Origin: Nonomuraea deserti
GTDB taxonomy: Bacteria; Actinomycetota; Actinomycetes; Streptosporangiales; Streptosporangiaceae
NCBI RefSeq assembly: GCF_004348685.1
Contig: NZ_SMKO01000011.1
Span: 1-64,000 of the forward strand
Direction: 5' to 3'
Length of the DNA stretch: 64,000 bases
The position numbers and the translations under genes were made by a program. Shown here piece after piece: positions 29,673-38,305 of the stretch (positions are counted from its first letter, which is position 1; every line of letters starts with the position of its first letter). The notes beneath the pieces were generated by a model. It was not told the origin of the DNA. It did no database searches and worked only from the letters and a program-made list of their open reading frames with translations.

Positions 29673-30526
29673 CGCTCCCCCGCACGGGGGGCCGCTCCGA
29701 GTTGTGCGGTGAGACCGGACAACGTCGGGCCCAGCGGGGCGTCCACGGTGAGGGCGGCGTCGGCGTCGCCGCCGGTCGGGCCCTGGTTGACGATGGCGAT
29801 CGGAATGCCGAGCTCGGCCGCCCTGGTGACGAACCGCAGCCCCGACCTGACCTTGAGCGACGAGCCGAGGACGAGCAGCGCCCGCGCCCCCGCCACCACG
29901 GAGAAGCACTCGTCGACGCGAGGACGGGGCACGTTCTCGCCGAAGAACACCACGTCGGGCTTGAGCAGCCCGCCGCACCCCGCGCAGTCGACCACCTGGA
30001 ACCCGGCCACCTGCGCGTCGGTGAGCACGGCGTCGCCGTCGGGGTTGATCGCGCCGGACGCGGCCCACCCGGCGTTGGCCTCGCGCAGCCGGCGTTCCAG
30101 CTCGGCGCGGGGGCTGCGCTCCCGGCACGACAGGCAGACGACCCGGTCGAGCCCCCCGTGCAACTCGATCACCCGCAGCGCGCCCGCCGCCTGGTGCAGC
30201 CCGTCGACGTTCTGGGTGACGATGCCGGCCAGCAGGCCGCGCCGCTCCAGCTCGGCCACCGCCAGGTGCCCGGCGTTCGGCCGGGCGTCGCCGATCTGCC
30301 GCCAGCCGACGTGGCTGCGCGCCCAGTAGCGCCGCCGCGCCTCCGCGCTGCCGACGAACTTCTGGTACGTCATCGGCTCGGCGCGGCGGGAGCGGCCCGT
30401 CGGCCCCCGGTAGTCGGGGATGCCCGACTCTGTGGACAGGCCGGCGCCGCTGAGCACCGCCACCCCGCCCTGGGAGACCAGCCCGGCCAGCTCCGCGAGC
30501 TTCGTGGTCGTCGTCACACCCTCCAT
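29663..30526 (-). CDS. Sir2-family NAD-dependent protein deacylase
   Basis: A 287-residue sirtuin. GAGLSTESGIPDYRG and TQNVDGLHQ form the NAD site, and the His of VIELHGGL is catalytic. The zinc site is two CxxC pairs, CLSC and CAGC. DVVFFGENVPRP and LGSSLKVRSG complete the family motifs. It removes acyl groups from lysines in the cytoplasm, making nicotinamide and O-acyl-ADP-ribose. The start MEGVTTTTKLAELAG at 30526 is chosen; the longer frame adds low-complexity residues. The 243-bp gap upstream has a CCGCCGG/CCGGCGG hairpin at 30554-30572 and nothing else clear. Confidence 0.9.
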   Translation of the reverse strand: MEGVTTTTKLAELAGLVSQGGVAVLSGAGLSTESGIPDYRGPTGRSRRAEPMTYQKFVGSAEARRRYWARSHVGWRQIGDARPNAGHLAVAELERRGLLAGIVTQNVDGLHQAAGALRVIELHGGLDRVVCLSCRERSPRAELERRLREANAGWAASGAINPDGDAVLTDAQVAGFQVVDCAGCGGLLKPDVVFFGENVPRPRVDECFSVVAGARALLVLGSSLKVRSGLRFVTRAAELGIPIAIVNQGPTGGDADAALTVDAPLGPTLSGLTAQLGAAPRAGERLG

Positions 30527-30805
30527 GGTGCCCGACCCCGCACCATGCCTCACCCGCCGGGACAACCGGCGGCGCCGCCCGCCGCACCCGGGCGCGGACT
30601 TCCTGCCCGGCCTCCCGCGCGGGGCCGTTCCACCGCCGGATTCCGCACGAAACGGGCCTGGAGGGGCGGCCACGACAGAACGTGACAGGTCGCGCACGGT
30701 AAGCTACCGACCGCCACCGACGACATCGGGAGACGACAGTGCCTGGCCGTTCCGCGTTTCCTCCCCGCCATGACCCACGCCGCAGGTCCCGGACGAGGGA
30801 CGGCC

Positions 30806-31978
30806 GTGGCGCGTGAAAGGCGGCGGCGCGGCCGGCCCAGGCTCCCGACGCCGGCGTACGTCGCGGGCCTGCTGCTCGTCACGGCCGCGGTCGTCGCGCT
30901 GGACGTCGTCACCGGAACGGCGGTGCGGCTGTTCCCGTTGCTGATCTTCCTGCCGGCGATCATCTCGGGGCTCGGCTCGGTGCGGCAGACGATCGGCGCG
31001 TCGGCGTGGGTGCTGCTGGTGGTGGCGGGCACCACCTCCTTCCTGGGCGCGGAGCTGGACGACAGCCTGATGGCGGGCGGTTTCACGGCGCTGTTCGGGG
31101 TGCTGAGCGTGGTCGGCTGCCGCTACCGCGTGCGCCGCGAGGAGGAGGTCGACCGGCTGCGTTCGTCGGCCAGCGCCCTGCAGCGCCTGATCGTGCGCCC
31201 GCTGCCGCTGCGCACCGGTGACGTGGAGGTCGACGGCCTCTACCAGCCGGCGACGGAGGACACACTGGTCGGCGGCGACATGTACGAAGTGGCCGCGACC
31301 CCTCACGGCATGCGGGTGCTCATCGCGGACGTGCAGGGCAAGGGCCTGCCGGCGATCGGGACGGCGCTGGTGGTGCTCGGCTCGTTCAGGGAGGCCGCCT
31401 ACCGAGAGGCCACGCTCGCCGGCGTGGTGGACGCGCTGGAGAAGTCCGTGGTCCGGCAGAACACGTTCGCCACCCAGACCGGGGAACGCGAGCGGTTCGT
31501 CACCGCGCTGGTGCTCGACTTCGGCCGCGACGCGGAGGTCGAGGCGATCAACTGCGGGCACCTGGCACCATACGTCATCCGCGGCGGCGACGCCGGCCAG
31601 GTGTCCCTCGGCGAGCCCGCCGTACCCCTCGGCCTGGCCGCGCTGGCGGCCGAGCCGCGTACGGTGGCGCGCTTCGCGTTCCCGCCGGGCGCGACGCTGC
31701 TGCTGTGCACGGACGGCGTCACCGAGGCGCGCGACCCCGGCGGCGCGTTCTACCCGCTCGGGCGCCGCCTGCGCGCGTGGGCCGCCGACCCGCCCGCCAG
31801 GCTCGCTCAGGCGGTGGGCGCGGACCTGCGGGAGTTCACCGGCGGAACGCCGCGCGACGATGTCGCCATCCTCACCCTGCGCAGAAGCGGGCCCAGGACC
31901 GGGCCCGGAAGCGAGCCCGGAAGCGGGCCCGGAAGCGAGCCCGGGACCGAGCGGGGCACGGCGTCCGCCGACGCGTGA
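30806..31978 (+). CDS. Membrane-bound SpoIIE/PP2C-type serine phosphatase
   Basis: About 390 residues. Two or three N-terminal transmembrane helices (AYVAGLLLVTAAVVALDVV and following) are joined by a short helix to a SpoIIE-type PP2C domain with GGDMYEV, IADVQGKG, LLLCTDGVTEARD and DDVAILTLRR, which carry the metal-binding aspartates. Such enzymes dephosphorylate anti-sigma-factor antagonists. No antagonist or anti-sigma gene is adjacent. GTG 30806 has GAGGGA 5 bases upstream; ATG 30770, in frame, is an alternative without SD. The C-terminal tail is a 12-bp repeat giving GPGSEPGS units, probably disordered. Confidence 0.86.
   Translation: MARERRRRGRPRLPTPAYVAGLLLVTAAVVALDVVTGTAVRLFPLLIFLPAIISGLGSVRQTIGASAWVLLVVAGTTSFLGAELDDSLMAGGFTALFGVLSVVGCRYRVRREEEVDRLRSSASALQRLIVRPLPLRTGDVEVDGLYQPATEDTLVGGDMYEVAATPHGMRVLIADVQGKGLPAIGTALVVLGSFREAAYREATLAGVVDALEKSVVRQNTFATQTGERERFVTALVLDFGRDAEVEAINCGHLAPYVIRGGDAGQVSLGEPAVPLGLAALAAEPRTVARFAFPPGATLLLCTDGVTEARDPGGAFYPLGRRLRAWAADPPARLAQAVGADLREFTGGTPRDDVAILTLRRSGPRTGPGSEPGSGPGSEPGTERGTASADA
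31889..31948 (+). repeat. 12-bp in-frame tandem repeat at the phosphatase C-terminus
   Basis: Five 12-bp units alternating GGGCCCGGAAGC and GAGCCCGGAAGC-type sequence encode a Gly/Ser/Glu/Pro tail after the catalytic domain. Confidence 0.88.
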
Positions 31979-32037
31979 ACCGGCCCGGCGATCGGCGCGT
32001 ACCTCCACACATCGGACACGTGTTCCATGGAGGTGTC

Positions 32038-33201
32038 GTGGAGCTCAGCCTCTTGCGGGCACAGGCGCACAGCCCGTCGTACTTCTCCCTCATGCGCGGC
32101 TCGGCCGGAGAGCGCGCGCCGGTGGACTTCTGCATCCCGTGCAACCCGTATTTCCCGACGCCCGAAATCTTCGAGCATCTCGGGAGGAACCTGGAGACGA
32201 TTCTCAAGTTCTATCCAAGTGACGCGAACACCATCGCCGAGGAGCTCTGCTCCACCCTCGGCCTCCACCCCAAGACGGTCGCCATGGGCAACGGGTCGAC
32301 GGAGCTGATCACCTGGATCGACCACCTCCTGGTCCGCGAGAGCCTGGCCGTGCCGATCCCCACGTTCGGCCGCTGGACGGACCAGCCGCTGGAGACGGGC
32401 AAGCGGGTGGACATGTATCCGCTGCTGGAGAGCCGCAACTTCGCGCTCGACGTGAACGACTACGTCTCGTTCATCCGTACGCGCGGCTCCCGGGTGGCGG
32501 TGATCTGCAACCCCAACAACCCCGACGGCGGCTACCTGCCCAAGCACGAGGTCCTGCGGCTCCTCGACGAGCTGATCGACCTTGACCTGGTGATCGTGGA
32601 CGAGTCGTTCGGCGAGTTCGTGGACGCAGAGCCGTACCCGGGAGTGGCCGCCGAGGCCGCGGTCCGCCCGAACGTGATCGTGCTGCGCAGCCTGGGCAAG
32701 AACTTCGGCCTGCACGGGATCCGCTTCGGCTACATGGTCGCCAATCCGGCGCTGGCCGGGCGGGTGCGCGACGCGCTGCCCAAGTGGAACCTCAACTCGT
32801 TCGCCGAGGTCGTGGTGTTCATGATGCGGCAGTTCTGGCCCGAGTACCAGGACAGCCTCAAGCGGCTCGGCAACGACAGGCGGGCGATGTTCCAGCAGCT
32901 CAGCACCATGCCGGGGCTGTCGGTGTTCGCGTCGCAGGGCAACTTCCTGCTGGTGAAGCTGCCGCCGGGCCACGACGGGGTGCCGCTGCGCGACCACCTG
33001 CTCACCGAGCACGGCGTGTACGTCAGGGAGTGCGGCAACAAGCTCGGCACGACCAGCCAGTTCCTGCGCCTGGTCGTGCGGCCGCAGGAGGACGTGCGGC
33101 GGCTGCTGATCGGCATGACGCAGTTCCTGTACTCGGGCAGCCTGCACGAGATCCCGGTCATCGGGCTCCACCACCGGCACGTCAACCCGCTGTCCGCCTG
33201 A
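32038..33201 (+). CDS. Histidinol-phosphate aminotransferase-like PLP enzyme
   Basis: A 387-residue fold-type I aminotransferase of the HisC group. The PLP lysine lies in LRSLGKNFGLHGIRFGY, CNPNNPDGGYLP binds the carboxylate and IVDESFGEF holds the cofactor Asp. The N-terminal segment FCIPCNPYFPTPEIFEHL differs from standard HisC. It stands far from hisG-hisE at 57-58 kb, so it may serve a specialised pathway rather than histidine synthesis. GTG 32038 is 5 bases after GGAGG. A strong hairpin terminator follows. Confidence 0.85.
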   Translation: MELSLLRAQAHSPSYFSLMRGSAGERAPVDFCIPCNPYFPTPEIFEHLGRNLETILKFYPSDANTIAEELCSTLGLHPKTVAMGNGSTELITWIDHLLVRESLAVPIPTFGRWTDQPLETGKRVDMYPLLESRNFALDVNDYVSFIRTRGSRVAVICNPNNPDGGYLPKHEVLRLLDELIDLDLVIVDESFGEFVDAEPYPGVAAEAAVRPNVIVLRSLGKNFGLHGIRFGYMVANPALAGRVRDALPKWNLNSFAEVVVFMMRQFWPEYQDSLKRLGNDRRAMFQQLSTMPGLSVFASQGNFLLVKLPPGHDGVPLRDHLLTEHGVYVRECGNKLGTTSQFLRLVVRPQEDVRRLLIGMTQFLYSGSLHEIPVIGLHHRHVNPLSA

Positions 33202-33211
33202 CGCTCCGGGA

Positions 33212-33235
33212 GCGCCCGCCCCCTAGGGCGGGCGC
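33212..33235 (+). terminator. Hairpin terminator after the aminotransferase
   Basis: GCGCCCGCCC and GGGCGGGCGC form a perfect 10-bp stem around CCTA, 11 bases after the stop codon. There is no T tract, common for actinobacterial terminators. Confidence 0.75.
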
Positions 33236-33251
33236 GAACGGCCGGCCACCG

Positions 33252-33281
33252 TTGTAAGCTGTCCCAGCTATCCCCTTACAG
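33252..33281 (+). promoter_or_regulatory. Inverted repeat in the UvrA-like gene promoter region
   Basis: TGTAAG (33253-33258) and CTTACA (33275-33280) are inverted around 16 bp, with AGCT-GTCCC-AGCT inside. The stretch is AT-rich against its surroundings and 33 bp ahead of the UvrA-like GTG start. TTGTAA at 33252 could be a -35 box, with TTACAG at -10, so a regulator bound here would cover the promoter. Confidence 0.4.
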
Positions 33282-33313
33282 CATAAACAGTCGGCCGACG
33301 ATGGAAGGGTTCC

Positions 33314-35617
33314 GTGCTCTCCAGCCAGCAGGCAAGCGCCGTCCAGCATCGCGATCACTCCGCCGCTGACAGCCACGACCACATCCAGGTCCGTGGCGCC
33401 AGGGAGAACAACCTCAAGGGCGTCTCCCTCGACATCCCCAAGCGGCGTCTCACCGTCTTCACCGGAGTGTCAGGCTCCGGCAAGTCCTCGCTCGTCTTCG
33501 ACACGATCGCCGCGGAGTCCCGGCGGCTGATCGACGAGACGTACACCGCGTTCATCCAGGCCTTCATGCCGAGCCTGGCCCGCCCCGACGTCGACGCGCT
33601 GCACAACCTGAGCGCGGCGATCATCGTCGACCAGGAGCGCATGGGCGCCAACGCCCGCTCGACCGTGGGCACGGCCACCGACGCGCACACCATGTTGCGC
33701 ATCCTCTTCAGCCGGCTCGGCGAGCCGCACGCCGGCTCGGCCAGCGCCTTCAGCTTCAACATGGCCGAGGGCATGTGCCCCGAGTGCGAGGGGCTGGGCA
33801 AGGCCTCCGACATCGACGTGGACGAACTGGTCGACAGGGAGCTGTCGCTGAACGACGGCGCCATCAAGGTCCCCGGCTACGCGGTCGACAGCTGGCCGTG
33901 GCAGGTCGTGGCCGGATCCGGCCTGTTCGACCCCGCCGTCAAGCTGGGAGACTTCACCCCCGAGCAGTGGGAGGACCTCCTCCACAAGCCGCCGACCAAG
34001 CTCAGGTACGGCTCCAGCAACTTCACCTACGAGGGTCTCGTCACCCGGGTCAGGCGCGCCTATCTCGCCAAGGACCGCGAGTCGATGCAGCCGTCGGCGC
34101 GGGCGTTCGCCGACCGGGCGGTCAAGCTGATCCGCTGCCCGTCCTGCGCGGGCTCCCGGCTGAACGAGGCCGCCCTCTCCTGCCGGATCGACGGCAGGAA
34201 CATCGCCGAGTGCTCGGCCATGCAGATCAACGACCTGGCCGCCTTCGTCCGCGGCATCGGCGACCAGGCCGTCGGCCCGGTTCTGGACGGGCTGCTGTCC
34301 ACACTCGACTCGCTGGTCGAGATCGGTCTCGGCTATCTCAGCCTCGACCGCGAGTCGTCCACGCTGTCGGGCGGCGAGGCGCAGCGGGTCAAGATGGTGC
34401 GCCACCTCAACTCCAGCCTGACCGACGTCACCTACGTCTTCGACGAGCCGACGGCCGGCCTGCACCCGCACGACATCCAGCGGATGAACAACCTGCTGCT
34501 CCAGCTGCGCGACAAGGGCAACACGGTGCTCGTCGTCGAGCACAAGCCGGAGACCATCGCCATCGCCGACCACGTCGTCGACCTCGGCCCGGGCGCCGGC
34601 GCGACCGGCGGGCAACTCTGCTACGACGGCGACCTCGACGGGCTGCGCGCCTCCGGCACGCTGACCGGCCGCTACCTCGGCCACCGGGTCGGCCTGCGCG
34701 AGGAGGTCCGCAGGCCGTCCGGGCAGTTGCCGATCAGGAACGCCACCCTGCACAACCTGCGCGACGTGAGCGTGGACGTGCCGCTGGGCGTGCTGACGGT
34801 GGTCACCGGCGTGGCCGGGTCGGGCAAGAGCTCGCTGATCCACGGCTACGTCGCGGGCCGCGACGGCGTGGTGGTGGCCGACCAGTCACCGATCCGCGGC
34901 TCGCGCAGGAGCAACCCGGCCACGTACACGGGGGTGCTCGACCCCGTCCGCGCGGCGTTCGCCAAGGCCAACGGCGTCAAGCCGGGCCTGTTCAGCGCCA
35001 ACTCCGCGGGCGCCTGCCCGAAGTGCAAGGGCATCGGGCTCATCTACACCGACCTGGCGATGATGGCCGAGGTGGCGTCGGTGTGCGAGGAGTGCGAGGG
35101 CAGGCGGTTCACGCCGGAGGTGCTGACGTACACGCTGCGGGGCAAGAACATCAGCGAGGTGCTCGCCATGCCGGTGGCCGAGGCCCGCGACTTCTTCACC
35201 ACCGGCCAGGCCCGCACGATCCTCGACCGGCTGGCCTCGGTCGGCCTCGGCTACATCGGGCTCGGGCAGCCGCTGACCACGCTGTCGGGCGGCGAGCGGC
35301 AGCGGCTCAAGCTGGCCATCAACATGGCGCGGAACGGCACCACGTACGTGCTGGACGAGCCCACCACGGGGCTGCACCTGGCGGACGTGGACCAGCTGCT
35401 CGCCCTGCTCGACCGCCTGGTGGACGACGGCAACACGGTCATCGTGATCGAGCACCACCAGGCCGTCATGGCCCACGCCGACTGGATCATCGACCTGGGC
35501 CCGGGAGCCGGTCACGACGGCGGCCAGGTCGTGTTCTCCGGCACCCCCGGCGAGCTGGTCGCCACCGGCTCCTCGCTCACCGCGCTGCACCTGCGCGAGT
35601 ACGTGGACCGTCCGTAG
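33314..35617 (+). CDS. UvrA-like ABC ATPase lacking the UvrB-binding domain
   Basis: A 767-residue tandem ABC protein of the UvrA family. Walker A motifs are GVSGSGKSS and GVAGSGKSS; signatures are TLSGGEAQRVKM and TLSGGERQRLKL; Walker B are VFDEPTAGLH and VLDEPTTGLH. Zinc cysteines appear in CPECEG, CPSCAGSR, CPKCKG and CEECEG. It is about 180 residues shorter than canonical UvrA because the UvrB-binding insertion after the first ABC start is reduced. Such proteins (UvrA2/DrrC type) act in tolerance of DNA-binding drugs rather than as the main repair UvrA. GTG 33314 follows GGAAGGG. Confidence 0.88.
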   Translation: MLSSQQASAVQHRDHSAADSHDHIQVRGARENNLKGVSLDIPKRRLTVFTGVSGSGKSSLVFDTIAAESRRLIDETYTAFIQAFMPSLARPDVDALHNLSAAIIVDQERMGANARSTVGTATDAHTMLRILFSRLGEPHAGSASAFSFNMAEGMCPECEGLGKASDIDVDELVDRELSLNDGAIKVPGYAVDSWPWQVVAGSGLFDPAVKLGDFTPEQWEDLLHKPPTKLRYGSSNFTYEGLVTRVRRAYLAKDRESMQPSARAFADRAVKLIRCPSCAGSRLNEAALSCRIDGRNIAECSAMQINDLAAFVRGIGDQAVGPVLDGLLSTLDSLVEIGLGYLSLDRESSTLSGGEAQRVKMVRHLNSSLTDVTYVFDEPTAGLHPHDIQRMNNLLLQLRDKGNTVLVVEHKPETIAIADHVVDLGPGAGATGGQLCYDGDLDGLRASGTLTGRYLGHRVGLREEVRRPSGQLPIRNATLHNLRDVSVDVPLGVLTVVTGVAGSGKSSLIHGYVAGRDGVVVADQSPIRGSRRSNPATYTGVLDPVRAAFAKANGVKPGLFSANSAGACPKCKGIGLIYTDLAMMAEVASVCEECEGRRFTPEVLTYTLRGKNISEVLAMPVAEARDFFTTGQARTILDRLASVGLGYIGLGQPLTTLSGGERQRLKLAINMARNGTTYVLDEPTTGLHLADVDQLLALLDRLVDDGNTVIVIEHHQAVMAHADWIIDLGPGAGHDGGQVVFSGTPGELVATGSSLTALHLREYVDRP

Positions 35618-35656
35618 CGCGCCCGGCCTGCACGGGACGGTCCCGGAGGGGGATGC

Positions 35657-36322
35657 ATGCGACCTGAACGGCCCGGCGGCGCCGCCCGCGTGGCGGCGCT
35701 GCGCGCCCGGCTCCGTCACGTCTACTGGATCGGCGGCGGGAGCGGCGCGGGCAAGTCGACCGTCGCCCGCCGCCTCGCGGACCGGCACGGCCTGCGCCTG
35801 TACGCCACCGACGACGTGATGCCGGATCACGCCGCCAGGAGCACGCCCGGGGAGTGCCCGCACCTGCACGCGTTCATGGCCATGGACATGGACGAGCGGT
35901 GGGTCAACCGGTCACCCGAGACCATGCTGGAGACGTTCCACTGGTTCCGGGGTGAGGGCTTCGACCTGATCGTCGAGGACCTCCTGCGGCTGCCCGCCGG
36001 AGCTCCCGTGGTCGCCGAGGGCTTCCGGCTGCTGCCGCACCTGGTGCAGCCCCTGCTGGCCGTGGCGCGTCACGCCGTCTGGCTGCTCCCGGCGCCGGAG
36101 TTCCGCCGGGCCGCGTTCCACAGCCGCGGCTCGCTCTGGCAGACCGCCGGGAGGACGGGCGATCCGGAAAGGGCGCTGCGCAACCTGCTCGAACGCGACC
36201 GGATGTTCACGGAACGCCTCGCCGGGGAGGCACACAGGTTGGGGCTGGCCGTCGTCGAGGTCGACGGCACGATGACCGAGGACGCCCTGGCCGATCGGGT
36301 GACGGCGGCGTTCGGGCTCTGA
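35657..36322 (+). CDS. P-loop kinase-like ATPase
   Basis: A 221-residue AAA_18/AAA_33-type P-loop protein. YWIGGGSGAGKSTVARRLADRHGL holds Walker A near residues 25-36. A short-chain kinase layout follows, with DD of YATDDV, an Arg-containing lid GRTGDPERALRNLLERDRMF and a C-terminal VVEVDGTMTEDALADRV. The substrate is unknown; small nucleotide-kinase or antibiotic-kinase folds are the nearest shapes. SD GGAGGGG is 6 bases before the ATG, 39 bp after the UvrA-like gene, so co-transcription is likely. Its stop region is duplicated downstream. Confidence 0.82.
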   Translation: MRPERPGGAARVAALRARLRHVYWIGGGSGAGKSTVARRLADRHGLRLYATDDVMPDHAARSTPGECPHLHAFMAMDMDERWVNRSPETMLETFHWFRGEGFDLIVEDLLRLPAGAPVVAEGFRLLPHLVQPLLAVARHAVWLLPAPEFRRAAFHSRGSLWQTAGRTGDPERALRNLLERDRMFTERLAGEAHRLGLAVVEVDGTMTEDALADRVTAAFGL

Positions 36323-36397
36323 ACGCGCGCGACCAGACTTCGCTCGCGTTCGGGCTCTCAACGGCGCGCGACCAGACTCCGATCGCGTTCGGGCTCA
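36308..36397 (+). repeat. Tandem duplication of the kinase gene tail
   Basis: Copies begin at 36308, 36346 and 36385 (units of 38 and 39 bp, the last partial), each opening GCGTTCGGGCTC. The first contains the last codons and TGA of the kinase gene; the second and third lie downstream and have lost the stop. Confidence 0.9.
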
Positions 36398-36434
36398 GCG
36401 GCGGGTGGCCCGGCCAAGGGCATCGGAGCAGGGG

Positions 36435-37328
36435 TCAGACCGCCAGGCGGGCCAGGACCTCGGCGAACTCCGGCGGCGGCGCCACGACGAGGCGAGCGTG
36501 GCCGCTCTGCAGCACGATGTCGGCCTTGATGAGCGTCAGCGCTCCCCGGTGCCACCAGTAGACCTGCGCGCTGAGCCCGTCGGTGCGGGCCGCGTGCACC
36601 CGCAGCCGCTCGATGGCCCGCACCACCCCGATCCCGTCGACCGGATGGACGAGCAGGGTGTACGGGTCGGGCAGCACCACGAGCGCCCCGTCGGCGGGCA
36701 CGGGCAGGTAGGAGCCCAGCCACCGCAGATGCGTGGCCGCGGCGGGGGTGGCCGCGGTCAGGCGGGTCACCGGCGTGCCCGACAACTCGATCCTCTCGAC
36801 CAGCAGCCGCTCCTCGCGCCGCACGTTGGCCACGGCCAGGTCGAGGGCCCGCGCCGGCGGGACTGGCCAGCAGCCCGCCTCCTCGGGGCGCACGGCCCGC
36901 GTGCCGATGGTGAGCAGTTCCACGAGGTCGGCGTTGAGGTGGCGGCCCACCACGCGGGTCAGGTCGCTCACCTCGTCGACGGACTCCACCCGGGTGCGCA
37001 TCAGCGGCTTGGCCTGCTCCAGGTCGCAGACGTCGAGCCGGTCGCCGGCGGTGGCGACGGCGTGCGCGAGGTGCTCGGAGACCAGCATCGGCCAGTCTTC
37101 CCTGGCTCTGCGCGCGGCCTCGCGCCGCAGCCCGGTGAGCCGGACGACCAGTTGCCCGCTCCCCCCGGCGCCCGGGCCCGCGGCGCTCGCCAGCCTCACG
37201 GAGCCTCCGTCGCGGGCGAACTCGAAGGAGTATCCGAGGGACTCCGCGACGAGTGCGAGCAGGGAATCGAGGTCGACGTCCTCGACCGGCCGGCGCGAGG
37301 GTTCGCGGTCGCGCCCGAACAAATTCAC
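36435..37328 (-). CDS. Conserved hypothetical protein
   Basis: A 297-residue protein I do not recognise. It begins VNLFGRDREPSRRPVEDVDLDSLL, has no signal peptide or membrane helix, and reads as a soluble alpha/beta protein. Landmarks are LVSEHLAHAVATAG, VVGRHLNADLVELLTIGTRAVRP, YLPVPADGALVVLPDPYTLLVHPVDG and the basic IKADIVLQSGHARLVVAPPPEF at the end. GTG 37328 follows GAAGGGAC; an upstream ATG at 37427 would overlap the LD-carboxypeptidase gene and lacks an SD. It lies 31 bp after that gene on the same strand, so they may form a unit. Confidence 0.7.
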   Translation of the reverse strand: MNLFGRDREPSRRPVEDVDLDSLLALVAESLGYSFEFARDGGSVRLASAAGPGAGGSGQLVVRLTGLRREAARRAREDWPMLVSEHLAHAVATAGDRLDVCDLEQAKPLMRTRVESVDEVSDLTRVVGRHLNADLVELLTIGTRAVRPEEAGCWPVPPARALDLAVANVRREERLLVERIELSGTPVTRLTAATPAAATHLRWLGSYLPVPADGALVVLPDPYTLLVHPVDGIGVVRAIERLRVHAARTDGLSAQVYWWHRGALTLIKADIVLQSGHARLVVAPPPEFAEVLARLAV

Positions 37329-37359
37329 GCGCCGTGTCCCTTCTGTCGGTTTCGTCCCT

Positions 37360-38268
37360 CTACCTTGCCTGCTCCTTCTCGCCGATCCGACCAGCCAGGG
37401 AGCACGATTCGGTATCGATAACACCAAGCGCTCCCAGCCACACGCTCATCTGTGGCGACCCGTGACCCACGGGCAACCCCGCCACCACCGGCACCCCCAG
37501 CGGCGCCAGGCGTTCGCGCAGCACCGGATAGGGATCGCCGCAGTCGACCCACGAGCCGAGCGCGATGCCCCGCACACCCTCGAACACGCCCGCCTGCGAC
37601 AACTGCGTCAGCATGCGGTCGATCCGGTAGGGCTCCTCGGTCACGTCCTCCAGGAAGGCGATTCTGCCCTGGAACGACGGCTGCCACCGGGTGCCGCACA
37701 TGGAGGCCAGCAGCGACAGGTTACCGCCGGACAGCACGCCCTCGGCCCGCCCCGGCACCAGCACCCGGTCGCCGTGCACCCGGTAGTCGTGCGCAGGGCC
37801 GCCCGCGCCGAACAGCGCCGCCCGCAGGCTCTCCCAGCTCTGCGGCTCCGGCCGCTTCTCGTCGGCCATGATCTGGGAGGCGGGCATCGGCCCGTGCAGG
37901 GTCGGCACGCCCAGCTCGACGGCGAACGCGTTGTGCAGCGCCGTGATGTCGCTGGACCCGACGAGGACCTTGCGGCCCGCCGCCCGCATGGCGTTCCAGT
38001 CGAGCCGGTCGAGCAGCCGCGCGGCGCCGTAGCCGCCCCGGCAGCAGAACACCGCGGAGACGGCCGGGTCGCACCAGGCCGCCTGCAGGTCGGCGGCCCT
38101 GGCCGCGTCGCTGCCCGCGAGGTAGTCGAGCTCCTGGCGGTCGAGCGCGTGGGCGCCGACCACCACCTTCAGCCCGAGCGCTTCCAGGCGCTCGACGCCG
38201 CGCCTGAGCATCACGGCGTTGGGCGGGCCTGACGGCGAGACGATCGCGACGGTGTCACCTGGCTGCAT
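37360..38268 (-). CDS. LD-carboxypeptidase, peptidase family S66
   Basis: A 302-residue S66 serine peptidase that trims D-alanine from murein tetrapeptides during cell-wall recycling, or a related MccF-like amidase. The nucleophile Ser is in VLVGSSDITALHN, the Glu in FLEDVTEEPYRIDRML and the His in GLPVGHGSPQ, in the family order. CCRGGYGAARLLDRLDW is the oxyanion-side block. No signal peptide is present, so it acts in the cytoplasm. AAGGAG precedes ATG 38268. It is divergent from the sulfotransferase with only 37 bp between starts. Confidence 0.92.
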   Translation of the reverse strand: MQPGDTVAIVSPSGPPNAVMLRRGVERLEALGLKVVVGAHALDRQELDYLAGSDAARAADLQAAWCDPAVSAVFCCRGGYGAARLLDRLDWNAMRAAGRKVLVGSSDITALHNAFAVELGVPTLHGPMPASQIMADEKRPEPQSWESLRAALFGAGGPAHDYRVHGDRVLVPGRAEGVLSGGNLSLLASMCGTRWQPSFQGRIAFLEDVTEEPYRIDRMLTQLSQAGVFEGVRGIALGSWVDCGDPYPVLRERLAPLGVPVVAGLPVGHGSPQMSVWLGALGVIDTESCSLAGRIGEKEQAR

Positions 38269-38305
38269 CGACCAACTCCTTACATGCCTGCTCCGGTGAG
38301 CACCG

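Noticed and set aside
27673-33207. Shared 16-mer GTCCGCCTGACGCTCC at the ends of the galactan LacI gene and the aminotransferase gene
   Set aside because: One exact 16-mer match can arise by chance in GC-rich DNA of this length, and the two genes are otherwise unrelated.
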